From Gigaspora rosea (taxonomy: Eukaryota > Glomeromycota > Glomeromycetes > Diversisporales > Gigasporaceae), in contig QKWP01001997.1 of NCBI GenBank assembly GCA_003550325.1, positions 1 through 64,000 of the forward strand: 64,000 nucleotides of DNA, in the 5' to 3' direction. This document shows positions 45,993-58,345 of the stretch, in pieces. The notes under the pieces were generated by a model. It worked only from the letters and a program-made list of their open reading frames with translations, did not search any database and was not told the DNA's origin. A program made the position numbers and the translations under genes. The first letter of the stretch is position 1. Each line of letters begins with the position of its first letter.

Positions 45993-46790
45993 AGATAATA
46001 TTAAATAATTGTTTAATTTTAGCACTTAGGTTAAATAAGTAATTAATTTAAATACTTTTTAAATACCATTGTTACAGTAGGAAGGCCTTCTTTAACTCCT
46101 TACTATAACAATGACATGGCTACAGGGATCCTTTATCAGTTTATAGCAGTGTCCAAGAGGTAGGTATAATTCCTTAGTCTGTAAGAAATTATACTCTTCT
46201 CTAAGGGCAGTTCGGTATAGAACAACAAGAGATAATAGACAGTTTATTAATTTAACAAGAGGGCTTCCAAGGTGTTTGATCCTTAGTAATCCCAAGAGTT
46301 TATTAATAATAAGAGAGGAGGATAATAATAAAAAGGTAAAAATAAAATACAATGTCTGGATCTATTCTAGTCTACCTTGACTAAGGGAAATTCTGTGCCT
46401 TTAAATACATTTTAGAATAAGCGCTATAAGAATTAATTTACAAGAGCAACATAAGCGATATAAGTGTTATAAACGGTATAAGCAGTATAAGCATTATAAG
46501 CGATATAATCATTACAAGCAGTATAAGCGGTATAAGCAGTATAAGCGTTATAAGCGATATAAGTGTTATAAGCGATATAATCGTTATAAGCAATATAATC
46601 ATTATAAGCAGTATAAGCGTTATAAGCGATATAAACTATTCTAAATGTCTACTTCTTAAGATTATAAAATACACAATAAAAATACAATAAAATAATGACT
46701 ATTCATTCTATAACACCATAATAAATAATATTAAATAATTATTTAATTTTAATACTTAGATTAAATAAGTAATTAAATTTAATACTTTTT
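45993..46790. repeat. Direct repeat around an insertion and a 9-bp minisatellite
   Basis: AATATTAAATAATTGTTTAA...AAGTAATTAATTTAAATACT (45993-46057) recurs almost unchanged at 46727-46790. Between them lie a 0.35-kb unknown block (46080-46400, open on the minus strand for 86 codons but unrecognised) and about 20 copies of a TATAAGCRN unit at 46447-46635. Confidence 0.6.
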
Positions 46791-47432
46791 TTTTTAACCC
46801 TAGTCATAGTGCTAGGGGCGCGAATTGGCGCTCTTTTATTAAGATCAATTTTTCAAGGTCTTACATAATTCATTATTACAACGATCTTACGTATACAGAA
46901 GGTTTTTCTAACTAAGCTATACCTCCCTCCAATCATCCGTTTTTCCTGGCCAACTCTAGCAAGTCAACCATGTCTGGTGCCTCGTACCTATTGGATCTTA
47001 GGTAGCTGATTAGGAACTACATATTCTGCCGGTATGTTATATAGGTCAGCCGTTTTTCATCTACCCTGGGAACTACTTCTATTTTCAGTCGGTGTGTATT
47101 AGTTTTTGGTTTTCCTACTTCCTAGTTTGGTCGGTCCCCTTGTTCTATTTCTCGTTTGTCTTGTTCCTTTTATAGTAGATGTTCCTTATGTTTACAACGT
47201 TTCTTGTCAGATTTTTCCTTTTCTGAATGCCGCATGACCTCCGTGGCTATGTCATACAACTTGTTGTCATTGTAGTACCATGTCCAAAAATAGAAAACAT
47301 GTTTGACGTCTCTTTGTAGATCCTTACTATTCGTGATCCCAGCATGGTTTTCGTCATCTACTAGACTTGAACTAGCGACCTTGCGAATATGACCCCGGAG
47401 TGCTAACCACTGCACTATCTGACCCAGGGTCT
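46791..47432 (-). mobile_element. tRNA-derived SINE, about 640 bp
   Basis: On the minus strand it starts GGGTCAGATAGTGCAGTGGT followed by TAGCACTC and, further in, CGCTAGTTCAAGTCTAG, which resemble A and B boxes of a pol III promoter. It ends in an A-run (46791-46795, continuing into the duplication). AATTTAATACTTTTT flanks both sides (46776-46790 and 47433-47447) as a 15-bp target duplication. It is unusually long for a SINE. It encodes no protein; an 81-codon open frame inside is incidental. Confidence 0.8.
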
Positions 47433-47827
47433 AATTTAATACTTTTTAAGCACTATAAAGAGACAAAATTTTTAAATAAAAATCTTTTACTTATTTTTAT
47501 TATAACTCAAAATTTTACAAATAAATCTACTTTGCTATTTTAATGAAAAATGATTTTTGCAAAATTTTGACCTTAGTTTCACTTTAATTTTAACTTTAAT
47601 TGTATATACTAATAAGCTATCTATATATAATTATAATATTATAATTAATACCTTTATATTATATTTAAAAAAAAATTTATTTAAATGCTTATTTTAAATA
47701 TTTATTAAACTGTACTGCAAAATTTAATAACTACTATAAAAATATTTATTATAAACAATTATTGGATATAAGGTGTATTGATTTTAGTTTAATAAATACT
47801 TATAATAAGTACTTTTATAGCAATAAT

Positions 47828-48207
47828 TAATTGCTGATCCGGATAAGATCTGCAGAATTTTTATATTTGAATTTGGGTGATTTACACTGGATTTACTATG
47901 TTTTTATTATATGCTGAAATCTTACAACCACCTTGTTTACATATAATTTATATAGTCATCTAATCATTTTTAGTGATATCTCTGCGTATACTAGGCCAAT
48001 TTGAATGATATAACTACCATTAGATGCGTCTCAGTGAGCTCTGCAACTTTCAATTAATTGACTTGAGCTGTTAGCTTAATAAAAAAATTACTTACCATAG
48101 AGGTAGTTGTAAGATTTCAGCATATAATAAAAGTTTATATTGTACCTATCCCCAAAATTTACTATTGTCCCAATATAGTAATTCTGCAGATCTTATCTGG
48201 ATCATCA
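47828..48207. mobile_element. Foldback MITE
   Basis: TTGCTGATCCGGATAAGATC at the left and, reverse-complemented, TTGATGATCCAGATAAGATC at the right, with an inverted pair around TCTTACAACC inside. Related to 38812-39320. Confidence 0.75.
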
Positions 48208-48209
48208 AT

Positions 48210-50005
48210 TAAATATTTTACAAGCACTTGAATATATTTGCTGATGTTGTGTATAATCAGATACTGTACCTAGAGACCTGACCCAGTCAGAAAATAGTGG
48301 ATGAATGGGTCAGATATTGATCCAATTTATTAACCAGATCAAAAGATCATATAGAGGCTTACAAATTTTAACAATATTTATCGAGTCTATGCATTTGAAT
48401 AAGCTATTTGAGTTATGAATATTACTGTATTATTTATTTTATATATTTTACAACTATTAGTGAATATAAAAATATTTTATAATCTAGGCCTGAAATAAGT
48501 TATTTGAGTTATGATATTTATGATTTTAATTTCACTTTATAAAAAAATATTTATTAATTTAAAACCTATTATAAGTTATTCACAAATATTTATAATAATT
48601 CACAAATATAAAGAATGCTTATTAATCCAAGTATTGAAAATAAGTTTCTTAAATATGGATTGTTTAGTTCACCATATTTGCAGTTTTTTTTTTTGAGTTC
48701 CATGAGTCCTGTGATTATAATACAGTTTTCACTTATTATATTTCAGGAACTCAATTAATTATTTACTATATTTTCTTTTTATAAATAAATAAATTTTATA
48801 AATTTTGATAAACATAAGGTAGTTATCTATATTGTATTTGCGGACTTATGGAACTCAAAAAATTACAAAGATTGTTATCCAAATAAATCAAGATTCGATA
48901 ATCTAAGTAATTAAAATAATCTATTCATAATATTGCTTTCAATTTCAATCAGTAAGTATTCATTAATCTAAATGTTTAAAATAAGCTATTCATAAGACAT
49001 ATGATTTAATTATATTAATATTGTAAATATAAATAATTATTATTAATTTAAATTAATTCATGACTATTTAAATATTTATTTGCATCTGGTTAGTTAGGTG
49101 CATAAAAATTATTTGTACAGTATTTACATATATTAATATGACTAAATACCTGATTATATATATACAGCACATAAGTTTGATTCAAATAGCTGATTCAAGA
49201 AATTGTAATATAGCAAAATCAAAAATGTAACCTATGCAATACTTGACATTAAAAGATTATATCACAATTACATTTGTACATATGTTCAATTTATCCAATC
49301 AAATTATAAATAAAAGACCAATCAGTATACAGATTTATGTCGATCTAAAGTGCAAATTATTTTAGTATATGTTATAAATATTATTTTTGGCTCTAGTAAA
49401 TTTGTAGAGCAGGTTCTTATAGTTCTACTTGTAAAAAACCATCAAAATTAAACTGTTAAATAAGAAAATATAAGTAACAATGTCTTTAAAAATCTTTAAA
49501 ACATAAAGAATTTTATATATACAGGCCAGATTCAGATGGTAATATATTGTTAATATATTGTTTTGCTCCAATTTTAAATATAGATATAGTCTAATCTTAT
49601 CTGAATTGGCAATTAATCTATTGCTATTTTTTTCATTTATTCTAGCTAAGAGGTAGGGTCCACAAGTTTAGTATTTAATATAGCACAACTCTGTAAATTT
49701 TTTTTGATAATAATTATTTTTTTCTTGAAAGGAACTTGTCTGTTGCCTCTGGGATCAAAAACAATAAGTACATTTTATAATAGTAACTGTAAGGTGATGC
49801 TTTCTTCTGGGCTTTTATATTTTGACTTTTATTTATCTTTTTAAATTTCTGTTTAATTTTTATACAAATTTTTTAATTCAAAGCATTTTTCCGACTTTCA
49901 TACACTTTTTTATACCTCTTTTCTAAATAATGACAACTAAAATTAAATAATTTATTATTATTTCTTAACTTAGCAGATTTTTGGTAATAAATAAATGCAT
50001 TGTTT
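48210..50005. other. AT-rich gene-free DNA
   Basis: No supportable gene or clear element end. A weak inverted pair around TGAGTTCCATGAGTCC (48695) and GGACTTATGGAACTC (48841) suggests an old foldback of about 150 bp. Confidence 0.45.
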
Positions 50006-50009
50006 AGAA

Positions 50010-50177
50010 CCCCAAAATATACATAGATAGGTCAGGTATTAGTTTGCTTATTTTTGGTGTTTTTTATAGATATTTTCTATTTATAGTAATTTTTTGCTTA
50101 TTTTTGAGGTTTTTTATAGATCTTTCTATTTTTAGTAATTTTATAATTAACCTAACCTATCTATGTATATTTCGGGG
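50010..50177. mobile_element. Short TIR element, copy 1
   Basis: CCCCAAAATATACATAGATA ... TATCTATGTATATTTCGGGG are the inverted ends. A near-identical copy in the same orientation lies at 50469-50635. Confidence 0.75.
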
Positions 50178-50468
50178 TCGTTATTGTTTTTATTTTCTCA
50201 ACTTTAATTCCATATTAATATTAATATCCAACTTGATAGATTGCTCTATTGCTCTTTGTATTTTGCAGATCTTTGATCTCTACTGATTACTTCCTTTAGA
50301 TTTAGTTTTGCTCCTATTTCATTTTGATAATTGTTACCAAGATTTGCTACTTTGTTGACTTTAGTAAGTTTTATTCTAATTGGTTTCTTTATTTCACTAG
50401 CAGTTTTCAACTTTTCTTGTTCAATTTTTACAAGCAAGCTACAAAGCTTCTTCTTTTAGAGATCAGAG

Positions 50469-50635
50469 CCCCAAAATATACATAGATAGATCAGGTATTA
50501 GTTTGCTTATTTTGTATTTTTATACAGATCTTTTCTATTTATAGTAATTTTTTGCTTATTTTTGAAGTTATTCTGCAGATTTTTCTATTATTGGTAATTT
50601 TACAATTAACTAACCTATCTATATATATTTCGGGG
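50469..50635. mobile_element. Short TIR element, copy 2
   Basis: Same ends and same internal words as copy 1 (GTCAGGTATTAGTTTGCTTA, TTTTTTGCTTATTTTTGA). The 290 bp between the copies hold nothing recognisable. Confidence 0.75.
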
Positions 50636-50639
50636 TCCT

Positions 50640-52181
50640 TAGAGGTCTTTAGCATGATCTTTCTTTTTATTATTTGCATTATTGTTTTTAATTATGTATC
50701 TTGATCACATTTTTTTAGAGTTTATTATCTATAATTTTTTTTTATGTTCTACATTTCTTAATTTTTTGCTACTGGTAATATTGATTTTGACTAGCTTTTT
50801 AGAATTCTTCAGGACTTTCTTTAGTTTGTTTGACCTGACTTTGATTCTCTTTTTGTGACAATATCCAATATTATATATTTTATTAATATTATTCAGATTA
50901 GCAGGCTTTTAATAATATTTCAAATGCTTTATTTTTATCTTTTTCAGGATCAGTTTATTTTGCTGGCTAAATTCAGAACCATATGGTTCATCCAAATCAC
51001 CACCTCCTGTACTTTTGGAATAAGTCATCAAAAGGTTTTTTTTAATCTATTTCTATTCTAATAACAGAGACCCATATTGAATTGTGCTTTCAATTTACCT
51101 TCAGCATGTTTTATATTCTATTCAAATGCTTTTATATTTCTAGCTCGGCTTCTACTAATTTATTCAAGTCAGCAAGTAGTTTATTAATTTCATTCCTTCA
51201 ATAATAAGTAGTTTTTTGGTGATGTAGTTTTTTATACTTACTTGATTTAACTCTATTTACTTCTTTTATTATTGATTTATTTGTTTCAAACTACTTTTAT
51301 TTGATTGTAATGTCCAAAATTATATTTTTTATTAGCATGCACTGTCTCTGCTGATTTTTGATCTTTAAATATTTTGGTATTTTCTTCAACTCATTTTTTC
51401 TCACATCAATGGTTAGCAGATTTAAGCTCTTTTAGCATTTTTAATCTGGGCTTTGTTGATAGAGGTTTCAGGATACAGACTTGAAGTGGGTTATCTTTCT
51501 TTATGGAAGCAGTCCACTGGATATATAGAGATAAGTATACAGTTTTACCTTTTCAAGTTTTTTTGACTTCTTTTGCTATTGATTAGGATGCAATTTAATT
51601 GAGGAACTTTTTTTAGCCTGTGTTATTAAGAGTGAACTTTTCTTCTTTGTTGCTGAGGTCACATGAATATAAGAAAGTATTATTGACACTTCCTCAGTAC
51701 TTTTATAGTTTTTAAGATTTTCTAAGATTTCAAGTGTAAATTTCAAGTGTTAATTTCTTTTTTAGAGCCTGGGAAGCTGCACATCATTGATATAATTATT
51801 TCCAAAGATTTCATTTATAATCTCTTGAAATTCAGTAACTTAGGTTATCAGTTAGGACTTCAGATAAAGCAGTGCATTGTTTTTCTTACTCTTTCACTTC
51901 TGGGCATTTACTAACTATATGTCCATTTTCTTGCAATAGGTACACAAGGGTCTTTTTCGAAAGATTTCTTGGGATGGTACAAAATTTCAAATGGTTCTTT
52001 GACTTTGTTGCTGACATCTCTTGCAAAATTGATATGGCTTGACTTGACTCGATGATGAGGCTTGATTCTGGTGATAATTGGAGTAAAAATCTATTCTTGT
52101 AGGGAAATCAAGACTACTGGCTTTGTTCAGGTCTTTTAGTTCGGGCGGTTCGAGAAAATCAATCTTACAATCACCACTAAA
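50640..52181 (-). mobile_element. Decayed gag-like fossil
   Basis: On the minus strand at about 51900-52000 the translation contains NGHIVSKCPEVKE, the second half of a CCHC zinc knuckle of a retroelement gag protein. The rest of the block is coding-like but broken several times. With the LTR-like block beside it, it reads as the 5' part of an old LTR element. Confidence 0.5.
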
Positions 52182-52750
52182 TGTGAATGGTCGTGGTAAT
52201 CGGGTCTACGGCTAAAATCCACTAACAACACCACCATCTAACTTAACCAATGTACTTTCCTCGTGCAAGACGCCTGAACCTTGAATTGACTGGCAGAAAG
52301 TGGCGTTGAAGATTTGGTCCGTGTCTCGAGTCTTGCAGTGACGAAAGTGGAGTCGATAACTTTGATACGATTTTATCGGGGGTGTTGTCAGTTTATAATA
52401 ATAATTTAACTATCTATCGGGAATTACTAACGATAACCCTTCTACTCTAATTTTGAAGGTTATCACTCTACAACGTTGAACTCTGGTTTGTTAACTCTTC
52501 ACTGATTACTCGTTTTCGAACTCAAGTGAGTTATCTTTATTACAGGAGGAAAACACCTCCTTTATATAATTGTTTTTACATATAACGGAATTCTAGGAAT
52601 TCTAGCTATTCTAACTATTCTATGAATTCTCGTAATTCTCATCATTCCTCGAATTCTTCGATTCCCAAGAATTCCCCGATTACCAGGAATTCCGTGAATT
52701 CCGGGAATTCGTACTACCAATTTCCGCAGTAAAATCCGGGGGTTATGTCA
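52182..52750 (-). mobile_element. LTR-like block (fossil)
   Basis: On the minus strand it begins TGACATAACCCCCGG and ends about ...CCATTCA/CA. It carries a TATA signal (TTATATAAAGGAGG) and AATAAAG, and a GAATTC-rich minisatellite (52600-52710). It lies directly upstream of the gag-like relic in minus-strand sense, where a 5' LTR would be. The second LTR is not in the window. Confidence 0.45.
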
Positions 52751-52754
52751 ACTC

Positions 52755-53770
52755 TTACTAAATATACATTTTTGACTATAAATAGATGTCTAAAAATGAC
52801 AATCGGGATAGATCAATAATAGAAAAAAAAATCGGCGTGAATTTACACCTTCACAACGTATAATGCGTATCGTACAGTACGTATAGTACTGTACGCGGCC
52901 CATCACTAATCGTATAACTACAAATTCTAACGCTAATTATATTCTAATTTATTAAAAAGAATTCATATTGTAGTATGAATCAGCAAATTGATCAATAGTG
53001 ACACAAGGATATAAATTTGTCAGAGAATTTGTTAAAAAAAAAACAGATCACAAGACTCAAAATTTCTAGTTAATAATAAATTAATCAATGTGAAAAAAAC
53101 ATTCATTAAAAGCACAAATTTGTTAGAACCATTTCCATACATCATATAACCACGCAATTCGTCCTTGACACTATAATATTCCTTAATTATAGATTAAAGA
53201 ATATCGTAATGTTGCTGCAGTGAATAAATATTTTATGTCTAAATAAAGTAGAAAATTTCATTGAAAGGCAAGGTAGAGAAAAGAAAATGGATGTTAACTA
53301 AGGGTAATGAGTGATGCGTGTCTTAGGTTGTATTTAAATATAGTTCCTCATAACTTTAAAGGAAATCTATAAAATGTCTCGGCTAGTGATACTGGCCGAT
53401 GGAAAAATAATAGACCGTGTCGCTCGGCAGATCGACCAAATTACATATCGGTGGATTTTTGGAATTTACTATTAAAAATTCCAAAAATATTTAACAGTGA
53501 ATTACTTTTGGTCCACTAGTCTGTTTTCAACGAAATAACTATTAAAATGTTCGTCTCATCGGGATGAACATTTTAGTAAATCCAGAAATCCGCCGATATT
53601 ATATAGATAATAATTGATTAGCAAACTTTTGTTGATCGTAGAATGATTTAAATGACAATTTAATCATGTAAAAAAAAAACATTATAAATAGCCTTATTTT
53701 GACTGCCAAATTTTTCATATTTGTACACAGAATCCTTATTATAACAAAAATTAACATCAAAATCTAACAC
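52755..53770. other. Region upstream of the secreted-protein gene
   Basis: A MITE lies at 53445-53600 (ATATCGGTGGATTTTTGGAA against, reverse-complemented, ATATCGGCGGATTTCTGGAT). A TATA-like TATAAATA at 53684 is the likely core promoter of the gene at 53775. Confidence 0.5.
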
Positions 53771-53774
53771 CAGC

Positions 53775-54227
53775 ATGAAACTTCAAAACTTTTATCTTAT
53801 TACCATAATCATCTGTGTCTACATAACATTTGCTCCAACCATTGAATGTAAAAAAATTTTTTATATTGTTATTTTCTTGTTCTTTTTTCTAATAACTGAC
53901 TATTTTGTTTAATGTATAGCATATGCTGTTGATATAAATTTAGATATGGATGTTTGCAGTTGTAAAATTTATATAGAAGATTCTAACCATTACCGCATAG
54001 GTGGTGATGGATCCAATGAATACCATGATTGTACTTTTAATAAGCATGGCGAAAATCACCATAAACAGATTGACTTTCAAAATGAACCGTTTTGGCTTCA
54101 CGCTAAAGTTCTAGGCCGTTTAATGCAAGAAAAAATTCGAGGTCCTTATAATAACAACACTTGTTATCACATACATGGTTCTGTTGGTCGTTGGTATTTC
54201 GATGAAGTATCTTGTCGAATCTTGTAA
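53775..54227 (+). CDS. Small secreted cysteine-containing protein, 126 aa
   Basis: Exon 1 is 53775-53847. Exon 2 is 53920-54227. The 72-bp intron is phase 1 (GTAAAA...TATAG). The start ATG begins MKLQNFYLITIIICVYITFA, a clear signal peptide with a likely cleavage between about residue 20 and 27. The mature part of about 100 residues has five cysteines (37, 39, 62, 106, 123), starts with an acidic stretch, contains a histidine-rich HGENHHKQ and ends in WYFDEVSCRIL. A TATA-like TATAAATA lies about 90 bp upstream (53684). I do not recognise a family. A secreted small protein fits a candidate effector of a symbiotic fungus, but that is inference from the signal peptide and size alone. Signal peptide and intron phase agree, so the gene model is likely right. 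Confidence 0.8.
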
Positions 54228-55295
54228 AATATTATCCAGTTAGTATTATGTTGAAGGCATAAATTAGTAAAACAAGAAATGCGTCATGCAAAATGCAGTG
54301 AGCTATGCTAAATATAATTAATTTTTGTGTATCTAAATATCAGAATAGAATTTAGTGTAGGTAGTTCTATAGCTAATTAGTGTAATTTTCTTTTTTTTTT
54401 TAGTCATAATGGTAGATGTATTCGTGTAAATTAAAATTTTCTCTCGTATTTGCTAAAGAATTATTTTACTCAAGCTTATTCATCAAAAGTACGTAGCATA
54501 GCTTGGCATTCGTAGATGAATTTTAAGACCCTTTATTTATAGATTCTTTATGTACAACTCCATTGTTTTTTAATTCATATAATTTCACCATATTAGCAGC
54601 CATAGCTTTACTGTATCATCAAAATTAACTCGAATCAAAAGTATTTACTCGAGTCAAAATGCTAATTCAACCTAATCACAACAAAGTGCACTATTAAATT
54701 AAAATATAAAATATCTAAGACCATACAAAATTTAGTAATCATTCAAATTTATAGTTTATACTGTCTATTATTAGAACTTGTGATGGCATACGCACGAATT
54801 TTGAGAACCATTCACATATTTTTTGTAGGCATATTTTAATGACCCTGTAAGTATATCTAAACAATCTTTTTGATTGCATAAATATTAAATAAGTATATCT
54901 AATTATTAAAACAAACAAATTTATTACGTATTCTAATGAAATAGAGATGGAAATAAAACACAATTTGAAATTTATAAATTTATTATCGTTGTTTATCCCC
55001 TAAAATTAACTTCGTATACGTATTCTTAAAATAAATTATCGTGTCCTGTACAATTTTATAAATCATTTTTCATGTGAAAAATAAGGTACAACTAACATTA
55101 ATTTATTTCGAATTACTAATTTAGTTTAATGTATAAATATGAATTTCATGGCTATGTGTAAATTTGATTATCCTCCAAAGAATAGAAATATCGATGATAA
55201 TAAACTAGAATTAACAGAAATTCATGAAGTTTTTAAAGTTAATCCTTAAAAGTGATGTAACGACTCTTAAGTACTTGTTATTTGTTATGTTATGG
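54228..55295. other. AT-rich gene-free DNA
   Basis: No supportable gene. Short open frames here lack any recognisable motif. Confidence 0.5.
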
Positions 55296-55298
55296 ATG

Positions 55299-55391
55299 AT
55301 AACTGATTATTCACTAGGATACTGTTTTTATGACGTGGCCGAAGGTCACGTCATAAAGCGGTATCTGCTGTGAAGAAATCAGCAATTATCA
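55299..55391. repeat. Long hairpin (foldback) 1
   Basis: Arms GATAACTGATTATTCAC... and inverse ...GTGAAGAAATCAGCAATTATC, closing on a perfect TTTATGACGTG / CACGTCATAAA stem with a short GGCCGAAGGT loop. Confidence 0.7.
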
Positions 55392-55422
55392 GCCACAATT
55401 TGACAATAATACGCTTATCCAA

Positions 55423-55557
55423 CGAACGATTTTTGTGTAACTTATTCGGCCTTCTTCAAATACAAATACACAAATTTTCATTCACCTCTTAAGAGGTGAT
55501 GAAAATTTGTGTATTGTATTAGGAGGTGGCCGAATAACTTACACAAAAAATCGTTCG
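55423..55557. repeat. Long hairpin (foldback) 2
   Basis: CGAACGATTTTTGTGTAACT at the left and its inverse at the right (ends ...AAAAATCGTTCG), meeting at CACCTCTTAAGAGGTGA. It nearly abuts hairpin 1. Confidence 0.8.
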
Positions 55558-55559
55558 GT

Positions 55560-56650
55560 GTTCACATAAGACATGACGGATAATTAGAGTTATTAGTATA
55601 GAAAGCATTCTGTACTCCAAATATTAAATGGAATTTTGTATTAAAAAATTTCTTGACCTTGCTCGATTTGAGTTCGTTTATTTTCTACTCTGGATTACTG
55701 TATTTTAACAGGCCAATTTTTGACCCATGACCCTGACGTGCACAGGTCAGACAACATGGGTAAGAGCTTACTGTTTAGTAAATTAGTTTTAGTAGGTTTT
55801 GGCTATTTGATTTCTGATCTGTTTGACCCGGGTCAGAGCAATTTTCGACCCGTGACCCGCCGGGTCGGGTGACCCATACGGTGTGAGACCGGAAATGTGA
55901 CCTGCAGGAGACGTGTGCCTCATGACCTCGGGTACTCCTTAATTTGGGGTTTACCGGTCAAATACCTCGGAAATCACAGATCTGACGAATATGCAGGATA
56001 AACCCGATCTGGAATATTAGAGTGATCGGGATAAAATCAATGAAATTAATGATTATAATAATAATAATAATGATAATAATAATATGAAAGATCATAATAA
56101 TAATGATGATATTAAGTAATTATTAGATTGTGGTGATAGGAATGATTCTTCCTAAAGTAGGTAGCTGAAAGAATAATTATAAATAAAGGCCGCGTTCCTT
56201 TAGGGAACGACAGTTAGTGAAGTCAATTCCCACCTTTGCTTTAATAAACATACATATTATAAACGTTCCTTTATTGTCTTTATTAAATAATACAGATATA
56301 CCCAATACATAATACATTAATACATTCATTAATTTGATACAAACACTATTGTTTCTATAAACTATCCCGCAACTCTGCATAACCACTCAGCCAAATCTAA
56401 CACGCCTCTTTCGACCCAAATTTATCCTTTGCTGATTGTACGAAACCGATCCCGTGATTCATCGACGGACACGCCAACTTTCTGACTCCTCAACAGGTCA
56501 ACCAACCTGGGTCATAACTCTATCATAAACTTGAATATTTTTATGACCTTTACCAGATAGCAAATCATACTGAATGGATGTTAAATATTTTGGAAATTAC
56601 AGAAGATCTAAACAGTTGAATGACTTAATTATATGGTAAGAGGTGCAAAA
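55560..56650. other. Gene-free DNA
   Basis: A GACCCGGGTCAG / GACCCGCCGGGTCGG-rich repeat block (55720-55990), resembling 27080-27195, and an AATAATAATGAT microsatellite (56045-56115). No gene. Confidence 0.5.
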
Positions 56651-57019
56651 TACCTATTTTAAAAACTATACCATCACAAATTCCCTATAACAAATTGCAG
56701 CATGGAATGATACTGTAATACACGAAAAAATTTGGATACGGAACCACATGAACCTGTACGTAAATCTATACGAGACAATGTATGAGAAAGAACGTTTACA
56801 GCATGTAAAAGGGCGCAGATTCCATGCAACAGTGCATGTACTAATGTGCAATTTTATGTGTTTTCGCCTTGTGCATATTTACGTGCAGGTAATATATAAT
56901 AGCATATATCTATACATAACACATAATAACATATATATGTATATACATTTATACGTATTATTTTATTAACTAAATTTTATGATTTTATTAACTAAATTTT
57001 GTAATTTTTATTAATTAAA

Positions 57020-58345
57020 TTTTGAGAAACCTTAGCCTAGACCTGGGTTCTATGTTAATTAATATAAACCTCATAGAGGTTTATATTAAAATTTTTTTTT
57101 ATTCTAGGCATCAACGAGGTTTACGTTAAATATAGAAAAACCTTAACCTAAACCCAAATTTTATATGATCAGCTAATTATATTCGTGATTGTCGATCATA
57201 TATAAATTTTTTTCGTGCACTGTGATAACCAATTTTTTGTTGTTTTTTGAGGTTTGTTTTTTTTTTAGTTTTTGATGCTTTTTTGTTTTTCGCATTTTAA
57301 TCTTTTTGCTTCGCTAGAAAACCGGTAGTAAATATTAGCTTGCCGTCTTGTAAGTAGTTTTTGGTAGTTTCTTTTTTTTCCTTTTTTTTCTCTTCTTCTT
57401 TGAACATTTTTTTCTTTATAGGTTCTGTAGTGGTGTCGCTGGAGATTTTGAACTTTGAACATTCGGCATCGTTTGTGGAGATTTCAGACTTCGTCGTTTC
57501 GGTGTTGTCGTTTGAAAGTGAAGATTTCAGTGTCGTCATTGGTTTTTGTCGTTTTTTGGTGCTGCGTTTATGGAAATTTCAAGCTTCATTGTTGGTGATT
57601 TCCCAGTATGTTTTTCAGATTCGTTTATTTGAACTGGAGCCTTGTGAGATATGTACAGTGTTTTTTTAATTGTTTTTTTCTTTTCCAGGCTTTGAACTAA
57701 TTTTCTCTTCTTTGTTGGTTTAGCTTTTGGAACTTCAATTCTGTCAGTTTGTTGTCATTGCTTTAGAAAGTTCGTTTGAGATAGTTCCTTTATTGGGTAG
57801 TTTTTTTTTCTTTCTTGACTTGGGTTAATTCTTCTCTTTTTTTTGCTAGAATAAAGTATATGTAAGTCATTTTGGTGTCATGGGTGATTTCAAGCTTATG
57901 CCATTTTGGTACTGTCATGTGCTTTCGTCATTTTAGTTTCATTGGTGACTTCAAGCTTTCACCATTTTGTTGCTGTCGTTGGAATCAGCACCAGAAAAGA
58001 CACTTCAGTCTTGGATTGGTAATATTTATTCTTCCTTTTTTTTGTTTGTTAGTTAATCACTTCGCTGATATCCTTTTTTTTCTTCTTTAGATTCATGTAA
58101 GTTTCGCCTAAACGTAGAATCAACATTGAGAGCAGCACTTCAGTATTGAGATAAGTTTTTTTTCTCTTTTTTCTCTCTCTTTTTCATTTACTTTTTTCTT
58201 TATGTTCGTGTAGGTTTGAATCTGTCAAGACAGAGCATTGACTAAAACGTTTATTAGTGCCGCGAAATACATCATTTTGAATGTGGAAAGATTTTTTTGT
58301 TAGAGCGCGAAATTGCGCATGGAATTATTATATGTATTATTACTA
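57020..58345 (-). other. Insertion with possible short coding stretch
   Basis: On the minus strand 57539-57297 reads as an 80-codon frame (MTTLKSSLSNDNTETTKSEI then a K/E-rich run). The wording is protein-like, but it has no domain, and the plus strand is also open. The 57.7-58.0 kb part repeats ACCAAAATG words. It could be a low-complexity gene fragment or a captured repeat. Confidence 0.25.

Noticed and set aside
47170-47415. 81-codon minus-strand frame
   Set aside because: It lies in the body and tRNA-like head of the SINE.
57361-57669. 102-codon plus-strand frame rich in F, S and V
   Set aside because: It is the complement of the K/E/T-rich minus-strand frame, which looks more protein-like, and itself has no signal or motif.
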